This document shows, in pieces, positions 1 through 6,999 of a stretch of 9,834 nucleotides of DNA (within the stretch, counting starts at the first letter, position 1; each line of letters starts with the position of its first letter). The stretch covers positions 1 to 9,834 of the forward strand of contig CALDZZ010000152.1 of assembly GCA_937944075.1 (NCBI GenBank). The letters are read 5' to 3'. Below the pieces are notes generated by a model that saw only the letters and a program-made list of their open reading frames with translations, was not told the origin of the DNA and did no database searches. The DNA is from an uncultured Rhizobiaceae group bacterium. Its GTDB lineage: Bacteria; Pseudomonadota; Alphaproteobacteria; Rhizobiales; Rhizobiaceae. The translations under genes and the position numbers were made by a program.

Positions 1-861
1 GTCGGGCTTTTCAGAACTGAATTGCAGTTCATGGTATCTTCAACCCTGCCAAGGCCGGGTGAGCAGGAAGAATTGTATCGCCATGTTCTGGATGAAGCTG
101 GTGACAAACCGGTAACGTTTCGCACCATCGACATCGGTGGTGACAAGGTTCTTCCCTATCTTAATGTCCTGAACGAGGAAAATCCGGCCATGGGGTGGCG
201 CGCAATTCGCCTTTCCCTCGACAGGCCAGCCTTGTTGCGCTCTCAGGTGCGCGCATTGTTGAAGGCTTCTGCGGGCAGAAACCTGCGCCTGATGATGCCG
301 CTTGTGACTGAGGTATGGGAAATCGGCAAAGTTCGGGATCTGATAAAGCGTGAAGTTGAACTACAAACACGCTTTGGCAATGAGATGCCGCGTTCACTTG
401 AATTGGGTGCCATGCTGGAAGTGCCCAGTCTTCTATGGCAACTGGATGAATTGATGCAGGCTGTTGATTTTGTATCCGTAGGTTCCAACGACCTCTTTCA
501 GTTCACAATGGCAAGCGACCGCGGCAATGTAAATCTTGCAAACCGCTATAGCGCTGTGAACAGAACCTTCCTGCGCATTCTCAAGCAGATTGTCGACAAG
601 GCTGATGAGTATAATACGTCTTTGACGCTTTGTGGTGAAATTGCCGGACGACCAATTTCCGCAATGGCTCTTTTGGCGCTTGGCTACAAAAGTATTTCCA
701 TGTCGCCAACACTGATTGGCCCGGTAAAGGCAATGCTGCTAGAACTGGATGTGGCCGACCTTCGAAAAACGCTTTTACCTGCAATTGATGAAGCCAAAGA
801 AGAGACAACCATTATGGAGTTGTTGACTGATTACGCAGACAGGCATGGGATACCATATTAG
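1..861 (+). CDS. ptsP: PTS enzyme I-Ntr (PtsP), C-terminal part, cut by the window edge
   Basis: The reading frame is open from base 1 (V-G-L-F-R-T-E...), so the gene starts upstream; the first TTG/ATG seen inside are internal codons. What remains is about 286 codons of the PEP-utilising enzyme TIM-barrel domain. Visible signatures are the GLFRTE start of the domain, EVPSLLWQLDEL, then DFVSVGSNDLFQFTMASDRG, and LCGEIAGRP, whose cysteine (codon 631-633) is the catalytic acid of the enzyme I family. In the known family this protein takes phosphate from phosphoenolpyruvate and passes it to NPr and then EIIA-Ntr, a cytoplasmic regulatory chain linked to nitrogen and potassium control; the GAF sensor and phospho-histidine domains would lie left of the window. 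The EIAGRP ending, in place of the AGD of sugar-type enzyme I, favours PtsP over PtsI. It ends in TAG with no clear terminator, 68 bases before prfA, so read-through into prfA is plausible. Confidence 0.93.
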   Translation, partial: VGLFRTELQFMVSSTLPRPGEQEELYRHVLDEAGDKPVTFRTIDIGGDKVLPYLNVLNEENPAMGWRAIRLSLDRPALLRSQVRALLKASAGRNLRLMMPLVTEVWEIGKVRDLIKREVELQTRFGNEMPRSLELGAMLEVPSLLWQLDELMQAVDFVSVGSNDLFQFTMASDRGNVNLANRYSAVNRTFLRILKQIVDKADEYNTSLTLCGEIAGRPISAMALLALGYKSISMSPTLIGPVKAMLLELDVADLRKTLLPAIDEAKEETTIMELLTDYADRHGIPY

Positions 862-929
862 TATTCCCAATTTGTCTTTTAACTGTATAACCTCTCAAGA
901 CCAGCATAGGCCGTATTCAGGATACCCTC

Positions 930-2006
930 ATGATCGTACAGGAAAAACTAGACCAGTTGCTTCAACGTCATGCGACGATTGAAGCAGAAATGCTTGAAGG
1001 CCCCGATCCGGAGCAATACGTCAAATTGGCATCAGAGCATGCCGAACTTGAACCGGTCGTTGGTAAAATACGGGAGTTCATGGAAGCCAAGTCCAATCTG
1101 GATGGTGCTGTGGAAATGCTCGAAGATCCTGACACTGATGCAGAGATGAAAGAGCTGGCTGAACTTGAAAAGGAAGAAGCCACTCAAACCATTGCAACAT
1201 GCGAGGAAGAGTTGAAGCTTCTGCTTATTCCCAAGGATGCTGCAGATGATAAAAGTGTCGTTCTTGAAATCAGGGCTGGCACTGGTGGTTCTGAGGCTGC
1301 TCTTTTTGGCGGGGATCTTTTCAGAATGTATGAGCGTCATTCTGCTCTCAAGGGATGGAAGGTTGAAATTCTTTCTGAAAGTGCCGGAGATGTGGGTGGC
1401 TACAAGGAAATTATTGCATCCATTACTGGCAGGGGCGTATTTGCCAGATTGAAATTCGAATCCGGTACGCACCGTGTTCAGCGGGTGCCTGAAACAGAAT
1501 CAGGAGGGCGTGTTCATACGTCTGCTGCAACTGTAGCTGTACTGCCTGAAGCTGAAGATATCGATATTGAAATTCGAAATGAGGACTTGCGCATTGATAC
1601 CATGCGGGCATCCGGTGCCGGTGGGCAGCACGTGAACACAACAGACAGCGCGGTTCGTATCACACACTTGCCAACCGGTGTTGTTGTAACATCGTCGGAG
1701 AAATCACAGCACCAAAACAGGGCCTTTGCCATGAAGGCCTTGCGGGCGAAGCTGTTTGATATGGAGCGTCAAAAGGCAGATCAGGAAAGAGCTGATGCAC
1801 GAAAAGGACAAGTTGGTTCCGGAGACCGATCTGAACGCATTCGTACCTACAATTTCCCGCAAGGCAGAATGACGGATCACCGTATTAACCTGACCCTGTA
1901 CAAGCTGGATCGCCTGATTGAAGGTGAGGGCCTTGATGAAGTGATTGATGCACTGGTGACGGATCATCAGGCAAACATGCTTGCCGCGATGGAAGAAGAT
2001 GCATAA
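930..2006 (+). CDS. prfA: Peptide chain release factor 1 (RF1)
   Basis: The 358-residue product has normal RF1 length. It recognises UAA and UAG in the ribosomal A site and triggers release of the finished protein. The PxT stop-codon recognition tripeptide is PET at residues 187-189 within RVQRVPETESGGRVHTSA, which marks it as RF1 and not RF2 (SPF). The catalytic GGQ is at residues 231-233 (GAGGQHVNTTDSAVRI). The acidic helical N-terminal domain covers roughly residues 1-110. The ATG is preceded by AGGA at 919-922 with a 7-base spacer, which supports this start. The 3' end overlaps prmC by 8 bases, so translation of the two is probably coupled; PrmC methylates the glutamine of this very GGQ motif. 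Ends in TAA. Confidence 0.97.
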   Translation: MIVQEKLDQLLQRHATIEAEMLEGPDPEQYVKLASEHAELEPVVGKIREFMEAKSNLDGAVEMLEDPDTDAEMKELAELEKEEATQTIATCEEELKLLLIPKDAADDKSVVLEIRAGTGGSEAALFGGDLFRMYERHSALKGWKVEILSESAGDVGGYKEIIASITGRGVFARLKFESGTHRVQRVPETESGGRVHTSAATVAVLPEAEDIDIEIRNEDLRIDTMRASGAGGQHVNTTDSAVRITHLPTGVVVTSSEKSQHQNRAFAMKALRAKLFDMERQKADQERADARKGQVGSGDRSERIRTYNFPQGRMTDHRINLTLYKLDRLIEGEGLDEVIDALVTDHQANMLAAMEEDA

Positions 2007-2838
2007 GGCTGAAGAGCTTTCAAGACTTCTATCCTCCGGGGTAAAGCTCTTGTCTGCCGCAGGAATTCAAACACCTGAACTTGACGCCAAGCTTTTGCTG
2101 CAAGACGTGACCGGTTTTTCATCCGTACAAATTATTTCAAACTCCAATTCAATGGTAGACGCAGACAAAGCGGGAGAATTTTATATGCATCTTGAGCGCA
2201 GGTTAAACCATGAGCCTGTGCATCGAATACTGGGATGTCGAGAGTTTTATGGCAGGCTGTTTCAGCTTTCACCAGAAACCCTGATACCGCGTCCTGATAC
2301 GGAGCTGCTGGTAGACAGGGCTATTGCGGTCAATGCAAAAGAAATTCTGGAAATAGGTACCGGCTCTGGGGCAATATGCGTTAGCCTTGCCTGTGAATTG
2401 CCAGGTGCAAACATTGTTGCAACTGATATCTCGCAAGAGGCGCTTGATACAGCAAAAGCAAATTCTGAAACCTATGGGGTATCCGATCGAATAAGTTTCC
2501 TGATTGCGGATATATTTGCAGGTGTCTCTGGCCAATATGATCTGATTGTATCAAACCCGCCTTATATACCCAGTGCAGACATCGCATCATTGCAGGAAGA
2601 AGTTCGTCAATTTGATCCTGCTCGTGCGCTGGATGGCGGTGAGGACGGTTATGACTTTTATCGTCATATTTTTGGTCATGCTCGTAATTTCCTGAGTGAA
2701 AACGGTCAAGTTATTGTAGAGGTTGGCATTGGTCAGGCGCAGTTCGTTTCGACATTGGCAGTTGAAGGTGGGTTCTCGGAAGTAATTGTAATTAAAGACT
2801 TAAACGGAATTGATCGTGTAGTCATTGCCGAAATTTAA
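1999..2838 (+). CDS. prmC: Release factor glutamine N5-methyltransferase (PrmC/HemK)
   Basis: From ATG 1999 the product is 279 residues, typical for PrmC. It transfers a methyl group from S-adenosylmethionine to the GGQ glutamine of RF1 and RF2, raising release efficiency. Visible features are a helical N-terminal substrate-binding domain (about 1-85), LIPRPDTELLVD (the conserved PrmC linker), the SAM-binding loop EIGTGSG (residues 118-124), and the catalytic NPPY (residues 186-189) in VSNPPYIP that contacts the target glutamine. The frame also stays open to TTG 1981, but ATG 1999 gives the usual short N-terminus and sits next to GGAAGAAG (1991-1998); the start choice is moderately sure, since that purine run is very close to the ATG. 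The start lies inside the last codons of prfA, consistent with coupled synthesis of enzyme and substrate. Confidence 0.94.
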   Translation: MHKAEELSRLLSSGVKLLSAAGIQTPELDAKLLLQDVTGFSSVQIISNSNSMVDADKAGEFYMHLERRLNHEPVHRILGCREFYGRLFQLSPETLIPRPDTELLVDRAIAVNAKEILEIGTGSGAICVSLACELPGANIVATDISQEALDTAKANSETYGVSDRISFLIADIFAGVSGQYDLIVSNPPYIPSADIASLQEEVRQFDPARALDGGEDGYDFYRHIFGHARNFLSENGQVIVEVGIGQAQFVSTLAVEGGFSEVIVIKDLNGIDRVVIAEI

Positions 2839-3116
2839 TGCTTCAAGCTGTGGTAAAAATGCAAATTTTAGTGATTATCAACCTTAAAATGCAGAAAAGG
2901 CTTGGCATGGGTGGCTGAAAAAGCTATTGATTGAGTATCAAACAGGCACTAATGCGATGGTTTGAATTTCCGCTCATAACTAAATGATTACTGTCAGGGG
3001 GGCAGGGCGGATGGCCGATAAGCGGCCTTTTCAGGATACTGGCGGTTTAAAATTCCCATACTTTAAAGGTTTTTGCTTTCAAGCGAATTATGAATAACTT
3101 CAGGCATAGGTAGTCG
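2839..3116 (+). other. Intergenic region between prmC and the DUF4167 gene
   Basis: No recognised gene lies here. The stretch holds a weak sigma-70-like pair, TTGGCA (2902-2907) and TATTGA (2925-2930) with a 17-base spacer, that could start transcription toward the DUF4167 gene; the -10 is poor. It also holds a six-G run (2997-3002), a GC hairpin at 3013-3027, and two tiny ORFs. One, at 2838-2918 (26 codons before the stop), starts in the TAATG overlapping the prmC stop. The other, at 3011-3097 (28 codons), begins just after a G-rich possible Shine-Dalgarno. Neither resembles a protein I know. The spacer is long for an operon, so the DUF4167 gene may have its own promoter. Confidence 0.4.
3013..3031 (+). 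terminator. Candidate weak intrinsic terminator or leader hairpin after prmC
   Basis: GGCCG (3013-3017) pairs perfectly with CGGCC (3023-3027) across a 5-base loop ATAAG, and TTTT follows at 3028-3031. It could end the ptsP-prfA-prmC transcript or act as a leader hairpin for the DUF4167 gene. The stem is short and the T-run has only four bases, so termination is unproven. Confidence 0.4.
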
Positions 3117-3689
3117 ATGAGACAATCAAACCAAAAATCAAGATCTCGAGGCAGAGGTCGCAAACCACAAAACCCGATGAGCCGTAACTTTGAGAGTAAT
3201 GGTCCTGATGTAAAAATCCGGGGTAATGCGGCACACATTGCTGAAAAATACTCAACATTGGCGCGTGATGCCTTGTCCAATGGGGACCGGGTTATCGCGG
3301 AAAATTATCTCCAACACGCTGAACATTACAATCGTATTGTGGCTGCAGCCCAGCAACAAAGTGATGCACGTGCTGCTGAGCAGGCAGAAAAGCGTCAAGC
3401 AGAGCAAGGTACGGATCCTTCCGAGAACTCTGATGAGGTTGAGGCTGTTTCAAATTCCGAAGATGAAAACGATATTGCAGAAACTGAAGCCGCACCAAAA
3501 GAGCGTAAAAACACACGTACTCGCCGGCCCAAGAAACAGGCTGATGCGGATCATTCAAATGGTTCTGCCGAAGAAACCGATGCAAGCGAGAGTGAAACAC
3601 AGCCTGCTGTTGCGGTAGAGGCAATCTCCGAGGATGCCGCCAAATTGCCTGAAGGTCTCCTTGGTGGTCTTGCGGCTGAAGAAGGCTAG
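3117..3689 (+). CDS. DUF4167 domain-containing protein
   Basis: The 190-residue cytoplasmic protein has no signal peptide or membrane segment. Residues 1-20 are strongly basic and rich in R, K, G, Q and N (SRSRGRGRKPQ). Residues about 21-76 are the conserved DUF4167 core, with the signature NGPDVKIRGNAAHIAEKY followed by ARDALSNGDRVIAENYLQHA, a two-helix pattern. From about residue 80 the protein is low-complexity: acidic Glu/Asp/Ser runs, one basic patch at about 129-140 (ERKNTRTRRPKK), then a short hydrophobic tail LPEGLLGGL near the C-terminus. The family is widespread in alphaproteobacteria and has no function I can name. The basic N-terminus and probable disordered tail suggest nucleic-acid or ribosome binding, which is inference from composition only. 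AGG at 3108-3110 with a 6-base spacer supports the start. It lies between prmC and clpB and is followed by a strong terminator. Confidence 0.88.
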   Translation: MRQSNQKSRSRGRGRKPQNPMSRNFESNGPDVKIRGNAAHIAEKYSTLARDALSNGDRVIAENYLQHAEHYNRIVAAAQQQSDARAAEQAEKRQAEQGTDPSENSDEVEAVSNSEDENDIAETEAAPKERKNTRTRRPKKQADADHSNGSAEETDASESETQPAVAVEAISEDAAKLPEGLLGGLAAEEG

Positions 3690-3724
3690 TTTTTAACGCC
3701 TGCTAGATAAATAACCGTTATATG

Positions 3725-3755
3725 AAGAGGGTGTTTTTTGGCACCCTCTTTTTTT
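3725..3755 (+). terminator. Intrinsic terminator of the DUF4167 gene
   Basis: AAGAGGGTG (3725-3733) pairs perfectly with CACCCTCTT (3742-3750), a 9-bp stem with an 8-base loop, overlapping a seven-base T-run (3749-3755). This is a textbook Rho-independent terminator 35 bases after the DUF4167 stop. It insulates clpB from the genes upstream. Confidence 0.93.
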
Positions 3756-3758
3756 GGG

Positions 3759-3798
3759 CTTGTGAAACTCTTTAATTCATCTTTTCCAATCCCCATAT
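3759..3798 (+). promoter_or_regulatory. Candidate heat-shock (sigma-32/RpoH) promoter of clpB
   Basis: CCCCATAT at 3791-3798 matches the enterobacterial sigma-32 -10 element CCCCATNT exactly. CTTTAAT at 3770-3776, 14 bases upstream, resembles the -35 CTTGAAA at five of seven positions. An alternative reading in the alphaproteobacterial style (CTTG, 17-18 bases, CYTATNT) is CTTG at 3759-3762, 18 bases, then CTTTTCC at 3781-3787. Position just after a strong terminator and before clpB, a classic RpoH target, supports a heat-shock promoter here. Which pair is used cannot be told from sequence alone. The first would give a leader of roughly 85 bases. Confidence 0.5.
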
Positions 3799-3876
3799 CC
3801 CTTTTAACAGCATGCTGCCTGGCGGGTGCTGAAATTTCGAATCGGTTTTCTTGTGCTGCAAGGCAGGCGAGAAATC

Positions 3877-3884
3877 AAAAGGAG
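3877..3884 (+). promoter_or_regulatory. Ribosome binding site that fixes the clpB start
   Basis: AAAAGGAG lies 7 bases before ATG 3892. It is the best Shine-Dalgarno in the window and sets the clpB start there; the open frame extends upstream to 3826, but that extension has no ribosome binding site and adds 22 residues unlike ClpB. Confidence 0.85.
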
Positions 3885-3891
3885 TTTAGTT

Positions 3892-6516
3892 ATGGATATC
3901 GAAAAATATACTGATCGAATGAAAGGGTTCATTCAATCTGCACAAACCGGTGCGCTATCACAGGGGCATCAACAATTTATTCCTGAACATCTATTAAAGG
4001 TCTTGCTGGATGACAGTGAGGGCCTTTGCGCTGGCCTGATTGAAAAGGCTGGTGGAGATGTAAAGACTATACGCAAGTCGGTAGAGAAAACACTTTCCTC
4101 GCAGCCGAGTGTTTCAGGCGGAAATGGCCAATTGTATCTTTCCGGAGATATCGCCAAACTGTTTGACCAGGCTGAGAAAGCTGCAACGAAAGCAGGGGAC
4201 AGTTTTATTTCTGTCGAGCGCATGTTGCTTGCCATGACGCTGGACGCAAAGTCGCCTACTGCCAAACACTTGAAGGCTGGCAATGTTGAGCCGAAGACGC
4301 TCAATGCTGCTATTGAGGAAATCCGCAAGGGCCGAACAGCTGATAGTGCAAGTGCTGAATCTGCCTACGACGCACTGAAGAAATATGCGCGGGATCTGAC
4401 CGCAGATGCGCGAGACGGTAAGCTTGATCCGGTTATTGGTAGAGATGAGGAAATTCGTCGTTCCATTCAGGTCTTGTCACGCCGTACGAAAAACAACCCT
4501 GTTCTGATTGGTGAACCTGGTGTCGGTAAAACGGCTATTGCTGAAGGATTGGCGCTTCGTATTATCAATGGTGACGTGCCGGAATCGCTCAAGGACAAGC
4601 AATTGCTGTCACTTGATATGGGTGCGCTTATTGCTGGTGCGAAATATCGCGGTGAATTCGAGGAGCGCTTGAAAGCTGTTCTATCGGAAGTACAATCTGC
4701 AAGCGGAAAGATCATACTTTTCATTGATGAAATGCATACCCTTGTTGGTGCTGGTGCGTCTGAAGGGTCGATGGATGCTTCCAACTTGTTGAAGCCCGCA
4801 CTAGCGCGTGGTGAGTTGCATTGTGTAGGTGCAACCACACTCAATGAATACAGAAAGCACGTTGAAAAAGATGCTGCGCTTGCACGTCGCTTCCAGCCTG
4901 TCTTTGTCAGTGAGCCTGATGTTGCTGATACAGTTTCCATCCTGCGTGGCATTAAGGAAAAATATGAGTTGCATCACGGAATTCGGATTAGTGATTCCGC
5001 GCTAGTTACTGCGGCCAATCTTTCCAACCGCTACATCACGGACCGGTTTCTTCCCGATAAGGCGATTGACCTGATGGATGAAGCTGCTTCACGCATTCGC
5101 ATGCAGGTGGATTCCAAGCCGGAAGAGCTTGATGAAATTGACCGTCGACTTATCCAGTTGAAAATCGAACGTGAAGCGCTGTTGAAAGAAACAGACAAGG
5201 CCTCCAAGGACCGCTTGCAAACACTTGAGGGTGAGTTGGCTCAACTTCAGGAAAAAGCCGATGTTCTGACTACCCGCTGGGAAAAGGAAAAGAACCGTCT
5301 TTCCGGCGCCCAAAGCCTGAAAGAGAAGCTCGATCTTGCCAGAAACGAGTTGGAACAGGCGCAGCGTCAAGGCGACCTGGCCAAGGCGGGCGAGCTTTCC
5401 TATGGCACAATACCAGCGCTGGAAAAGCAGATTTCGGAAATCGAAGATGATGAACAGGATGGTGATGTTGCTTCAATGGTGGAAGAGACCGTGCTGCCTG
5501 ATCATATTGCGCATGTTGTTTCGCGCTGGACAGGTATTCCGGTAGACAAGATGCTGGAAGGTGAACGCGACAAACTTCTGAGAATGGAAGACGAGTTGGC
5601 CAAACAGGTTGTCGGGCAGGGCAAGGCAGTTCAAGCTGTTTCCAAAGCGGTACGTCGTTCGCGTGCAGGGCTTCAGGATCCTTCGCGTCCGATTGGTTCA
5701 TTCATGTTCCTTGGGCCAACAGGCGTTGGTAAAACGGAATTGACCAAGGCTTTGGCTGATTTTCTCTTTGATGATGAAACCGCAATGCTTCGCATGGACA
5801 TGTCTGAATATATGGAGAAACATTCTGTTGCGCGTCTGATTGGTGCACCTCCGGGATATGTTGGTTACGATGAAGGTGGTGCGCTAACTGAAAGTGTTCG
5901 TCGCAGGCCTTATCAGGTCATCTTGTTTGACGAGATTGAAAAGGCACATCCGGACGTTTTCAATGTCTTGCTTCAAGTGCTGGATGACGGTCGCCTGACC
6001 GACGGTCAGGGCAGAACGGTTGATTTTTCAAACACCATGATTGTGATGACATCCAATATGGGGGCTGAATATCTTGTTACCCTGAAGGATGATGAAGATG
6101 TTGCTTCAGTACGTGATCAGGTCATGGAAGTCGTTCGAGCCAATTTCAGACCGGAGTTTCTCAACCGAATTGATGAAGTGGTACTCTTCGAGCGGCTCAA
6201 GAAATCTGACATGGCGGGAATTGTTGAAATCCAGTTGCGTCACTTGCGTGATTTGCTTGCAGATCGTCGCATTGAACTTGAGCTTGAGGAAGGTGCAATC
6301 CAATGGTTGGCAGAGCGGGGATATGAACCTGCATATGGCGCACGACCGTTGAAACGCGTCATCCAGTCCGAGTTGCAGGACTTGCTGGCCGAGAAAATAC
6401 TGGCTGGTGATATTAGTGACGGAATGACAGTCAAGGTCATGACGACCAATGACAAGCTGGTTATCAAGGGGAAGTCGTCTTCAAAAAAAGATGAGGAACG
6501 CTTGTCTGCCGCTTGA
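3892..6516 (+). CDS. clpB: ATP-dependent protein disaggregase ClpB
   Basis: The 874-residue product is a full-length ClpB/Hsp104 hexameric AAA+ chaperone, which with DnaK threads aggregated proteins through its pore and refolds them in the cytoplasm. In order: the Clp N-domain (about 1-145, starting MDIEKYTDRMKGFIQSAQ); AAA1 with Walker A GEPGVGKT (207-214) and Walker B IILFIDE (274-280); the coiled-coil middle domain (about 404-525, Leu/Glu/Lys/Arg heptads), which separates ClpB from ClpA and ClpX; AAA2 with Walker A GPTGVGKT (608-615), Walker B VILFDE (676-681) and the arginine-bearing LNRIDEV region; and the C-terminal small domain with GARPLKRVIQ. AAA1 has the pore motif AKYRGEFEERLK. All catalytic motifs look intact. 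I see no in-frame ATG near residue 150 that would give the short ClpB form known in E. coli. Preceded by a terminator and a candidate heat-shock promoter; ends in TGA. Confidence 0.98.
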   Translation: MDIEKYTDRMKGFIQSAQTGALSQGHQQFIPEHLLKVLLDDSEGLCAGLIEKAGGDVKTIRKSVEKTLSSQPSVSGGNGQLYLSGDIAKLFDQAEKAATKAGDSFISVERMLLAMTLDAKSPTAKHLKAGNVEPKTLNAAIEEIRKGRTADSASAESAYDALKKYARDLTADARDGKLDPVIGRDEEIRRSIQVLSRRTKNNPVLIGEPGVGKTAIAEGLALRIINGDVPESLKDKQLLSLDMGALIAGAKYRGEFEERLKAVLSEVQSASGKIILFIDEMHTLVGAGASEGSMDASNLLKPALARGELHCVGATTLNEYRKHVEKDAALARRFQPVFVSEPDVADTVSILRGIKEKYELHHGIRISDSALVTAANLSNRYITDRFLPDKAIDLMDEAASRIRMQVDSKPEELDEIDRRLIQLKIEREALLKETDKASKDRLQTLEGELAQLQEKADVLTTRWEKEKNRLSGAQSLKEKLDLARNELEQAQRQGDLAKAGELSYGTIPALEKQISEIEDDEQDGDVASMVEETVLPDHIAHVVSRWTGIPVDKMLEGERDKLLRMEDELAKQVVGQGKAVQAVSKAVRRSRAGLQDPSRPIGSFMFLGPTGVGKTELTKALADFLFDDETAMLRMDMSEYMEKHSVARLIGAPPGYVGYDEGGALTESVRRRPYQVILFDEIEKAHPDVFNVLLQVLDDGRLTDGQGRTVDFSNTMIVMTSNMGAEYLVTLKDDEDVASVRDQVMEVVRANFRPEFLNRIDEVVLFERLKKSDMAGIVEIQLRHLRDLLADRRIELELEEGAIQWLAERGYEPAYGARPLKRVIQSELQDLLAEKILAGDISDGMTVKVMTTNDKLVIKGKSSSKKDEERLSAA

Positions 6517-6530
6517 ATGATTTCGTAGAA

Positions 6531-6566
6531 CGCCTATCGTATGCAATGGGAAATCATTGATAGGCG
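6531..6566 (+). promoter_or_regulatory. Hairpin covering the ribosome binding site of the MmcQ/YjbR gene
   Basis: CGCCTATC (6531-6538) is perfectly complementary to GATAGGCG (6559-6566). Inside the loop AATG (6545-6548) pairs with CATT (6555-6558) and stacks directly on the outer stem, leaving a 6-base bulge on the 5' side. The AGG (6562-6564) that best serves ATG 6571 is buried in the outer stem. The hairpin lies 14 bases after the clpB stop. It could limit translation, respond to temperature, or mark the 3' end of the clpB message; no T-run follows, so it is a poor terminator. Confidence 0.5.
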
Positions 6567-6570
6567 GAAA

Positions 6571-6936
6571 ATGATTACATATTACGAATTCAACATGTTT
6601 TGCTCCACCCTGCCGGCCAGCCACAAGGTTATCCAGTGGGGTGGAGCCCACGTTTGGAAGGTGGGCGAAAAGGTTTTTGCAATTGGCGGCTGGTCAAATG
6701 GTGAAGAGCCTTATGTCACTTTCAAATGCTCCCCTCAAAGTTATGAGATCATGAAAGATCAACCGGGATTAAGACCGGCACCCTACTTCGCCTCGCGAGG
6801 TATGAAGTGGATACAAATGATCACTGCTGAAAGTCTTTCCATTGAAGACCTGAAATTGTACCTGCGTGAATCACACCGCTTGGCATCTGAAAACATGACC
6901 AAGAAAAAGCGCAAGGAACTGGGATTGCTTGAATAG
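6571..6936 (+). CDS. MmcQ/YjbR family small DNA-binding-like protein
   Basis: The 121-residue product, with no signal peptide or membrane segment, belongs to the MmcQ/YjbR (CyaY-like fold) family. Recognisable blocks are the N-terminal EFNMFCSTLPAS, then QWGGAHVWKVGEKVFAIGGW (residues about 22-41), a segment with PYVTFKCSP, then RPAPYFASRGMKW (residues about 68-80), and a Lys-rich C-terminal helix ending KKKRKELGLLE. Family members are called DNA-binding from a double-wing structural motif, but cellular roles are not established. ATG 6571 is chosen over in-frame ATG 6541 because it gives the family's usual N-terminus and has AGG 6 bases upstream, while 6541 has no ribosome binding site. The gene starts 54 bases after clpB with no T-tailed terminator between, so it may be transcribed with clpB and share heat induction. 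The hairpin at 6531-6566 covers its ribosome binding site. Confidence 0.85.
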   Translation: MITYYEFNMFCSTLPASHKVIQWGGAHVWKVGEKVFAIGGWSNGEEPYVTFKCSPQSYEIMKDQPGLRPAPYFASRGMKWIQMITAESLSIEDLKLYLRESHRLASENMTKKKRKELGLLE

Positions 6937-6952
6937 GTTCGCAGATCATAGC

Positions 6953-6985
6953 GCAACACACACCTGAAAGCTTGCTGTGTGTTGC
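6953..6985. terminator. Hairpin between convergent genes, probable two-way terminator
   Basis: GCAACACACA (6953-6962) pairs perfectly with TGTGTGTTGC (6976-6985), a 10-bp stem with a 13-base loop. It lies between the end of the plus-strand MmcQ/YjbR gene (6936) and the end of the minus-strand peptidase gene (7000). The 3' flank on the plus strand is AAATTTCT and neither side has a real T-run, so it may act as a message-end stabiliser as much as a terminator. Confidence 0.6.
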
Positions 6986-6999
6986 AAATTTCTGAATTG

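Noticed and set aside
2838..2918. 26-codon ORF starting in the TAATG at the prmC stop
   Set aside because: The overlap could suggest coupling, but the peptide resembles nothing known and the length is within chance expectation for AT-rich spacer DNA.
3226..3618. 130-codon frame inside the DUF4167 gene on the same strand
   Set aside because: It is a shifted reading of the DUF4167 gene; the in-frame product has the recognisable domain and the better start.
3826..3891. 22-residue N-terminal extension of ClpB
   Set aside because: There is no ribosome binding site before 3826, the residues do not resemble ClpB, and AAAAGGAG stands 7 bases before ATG 3892.
4467..4952. 161-codon minus-strand ORF within clpB
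   Set aside because: It is antisense to the conserved AAA1 domain and its translation is Ser/Pro/Arg-rich with no family resemblance.
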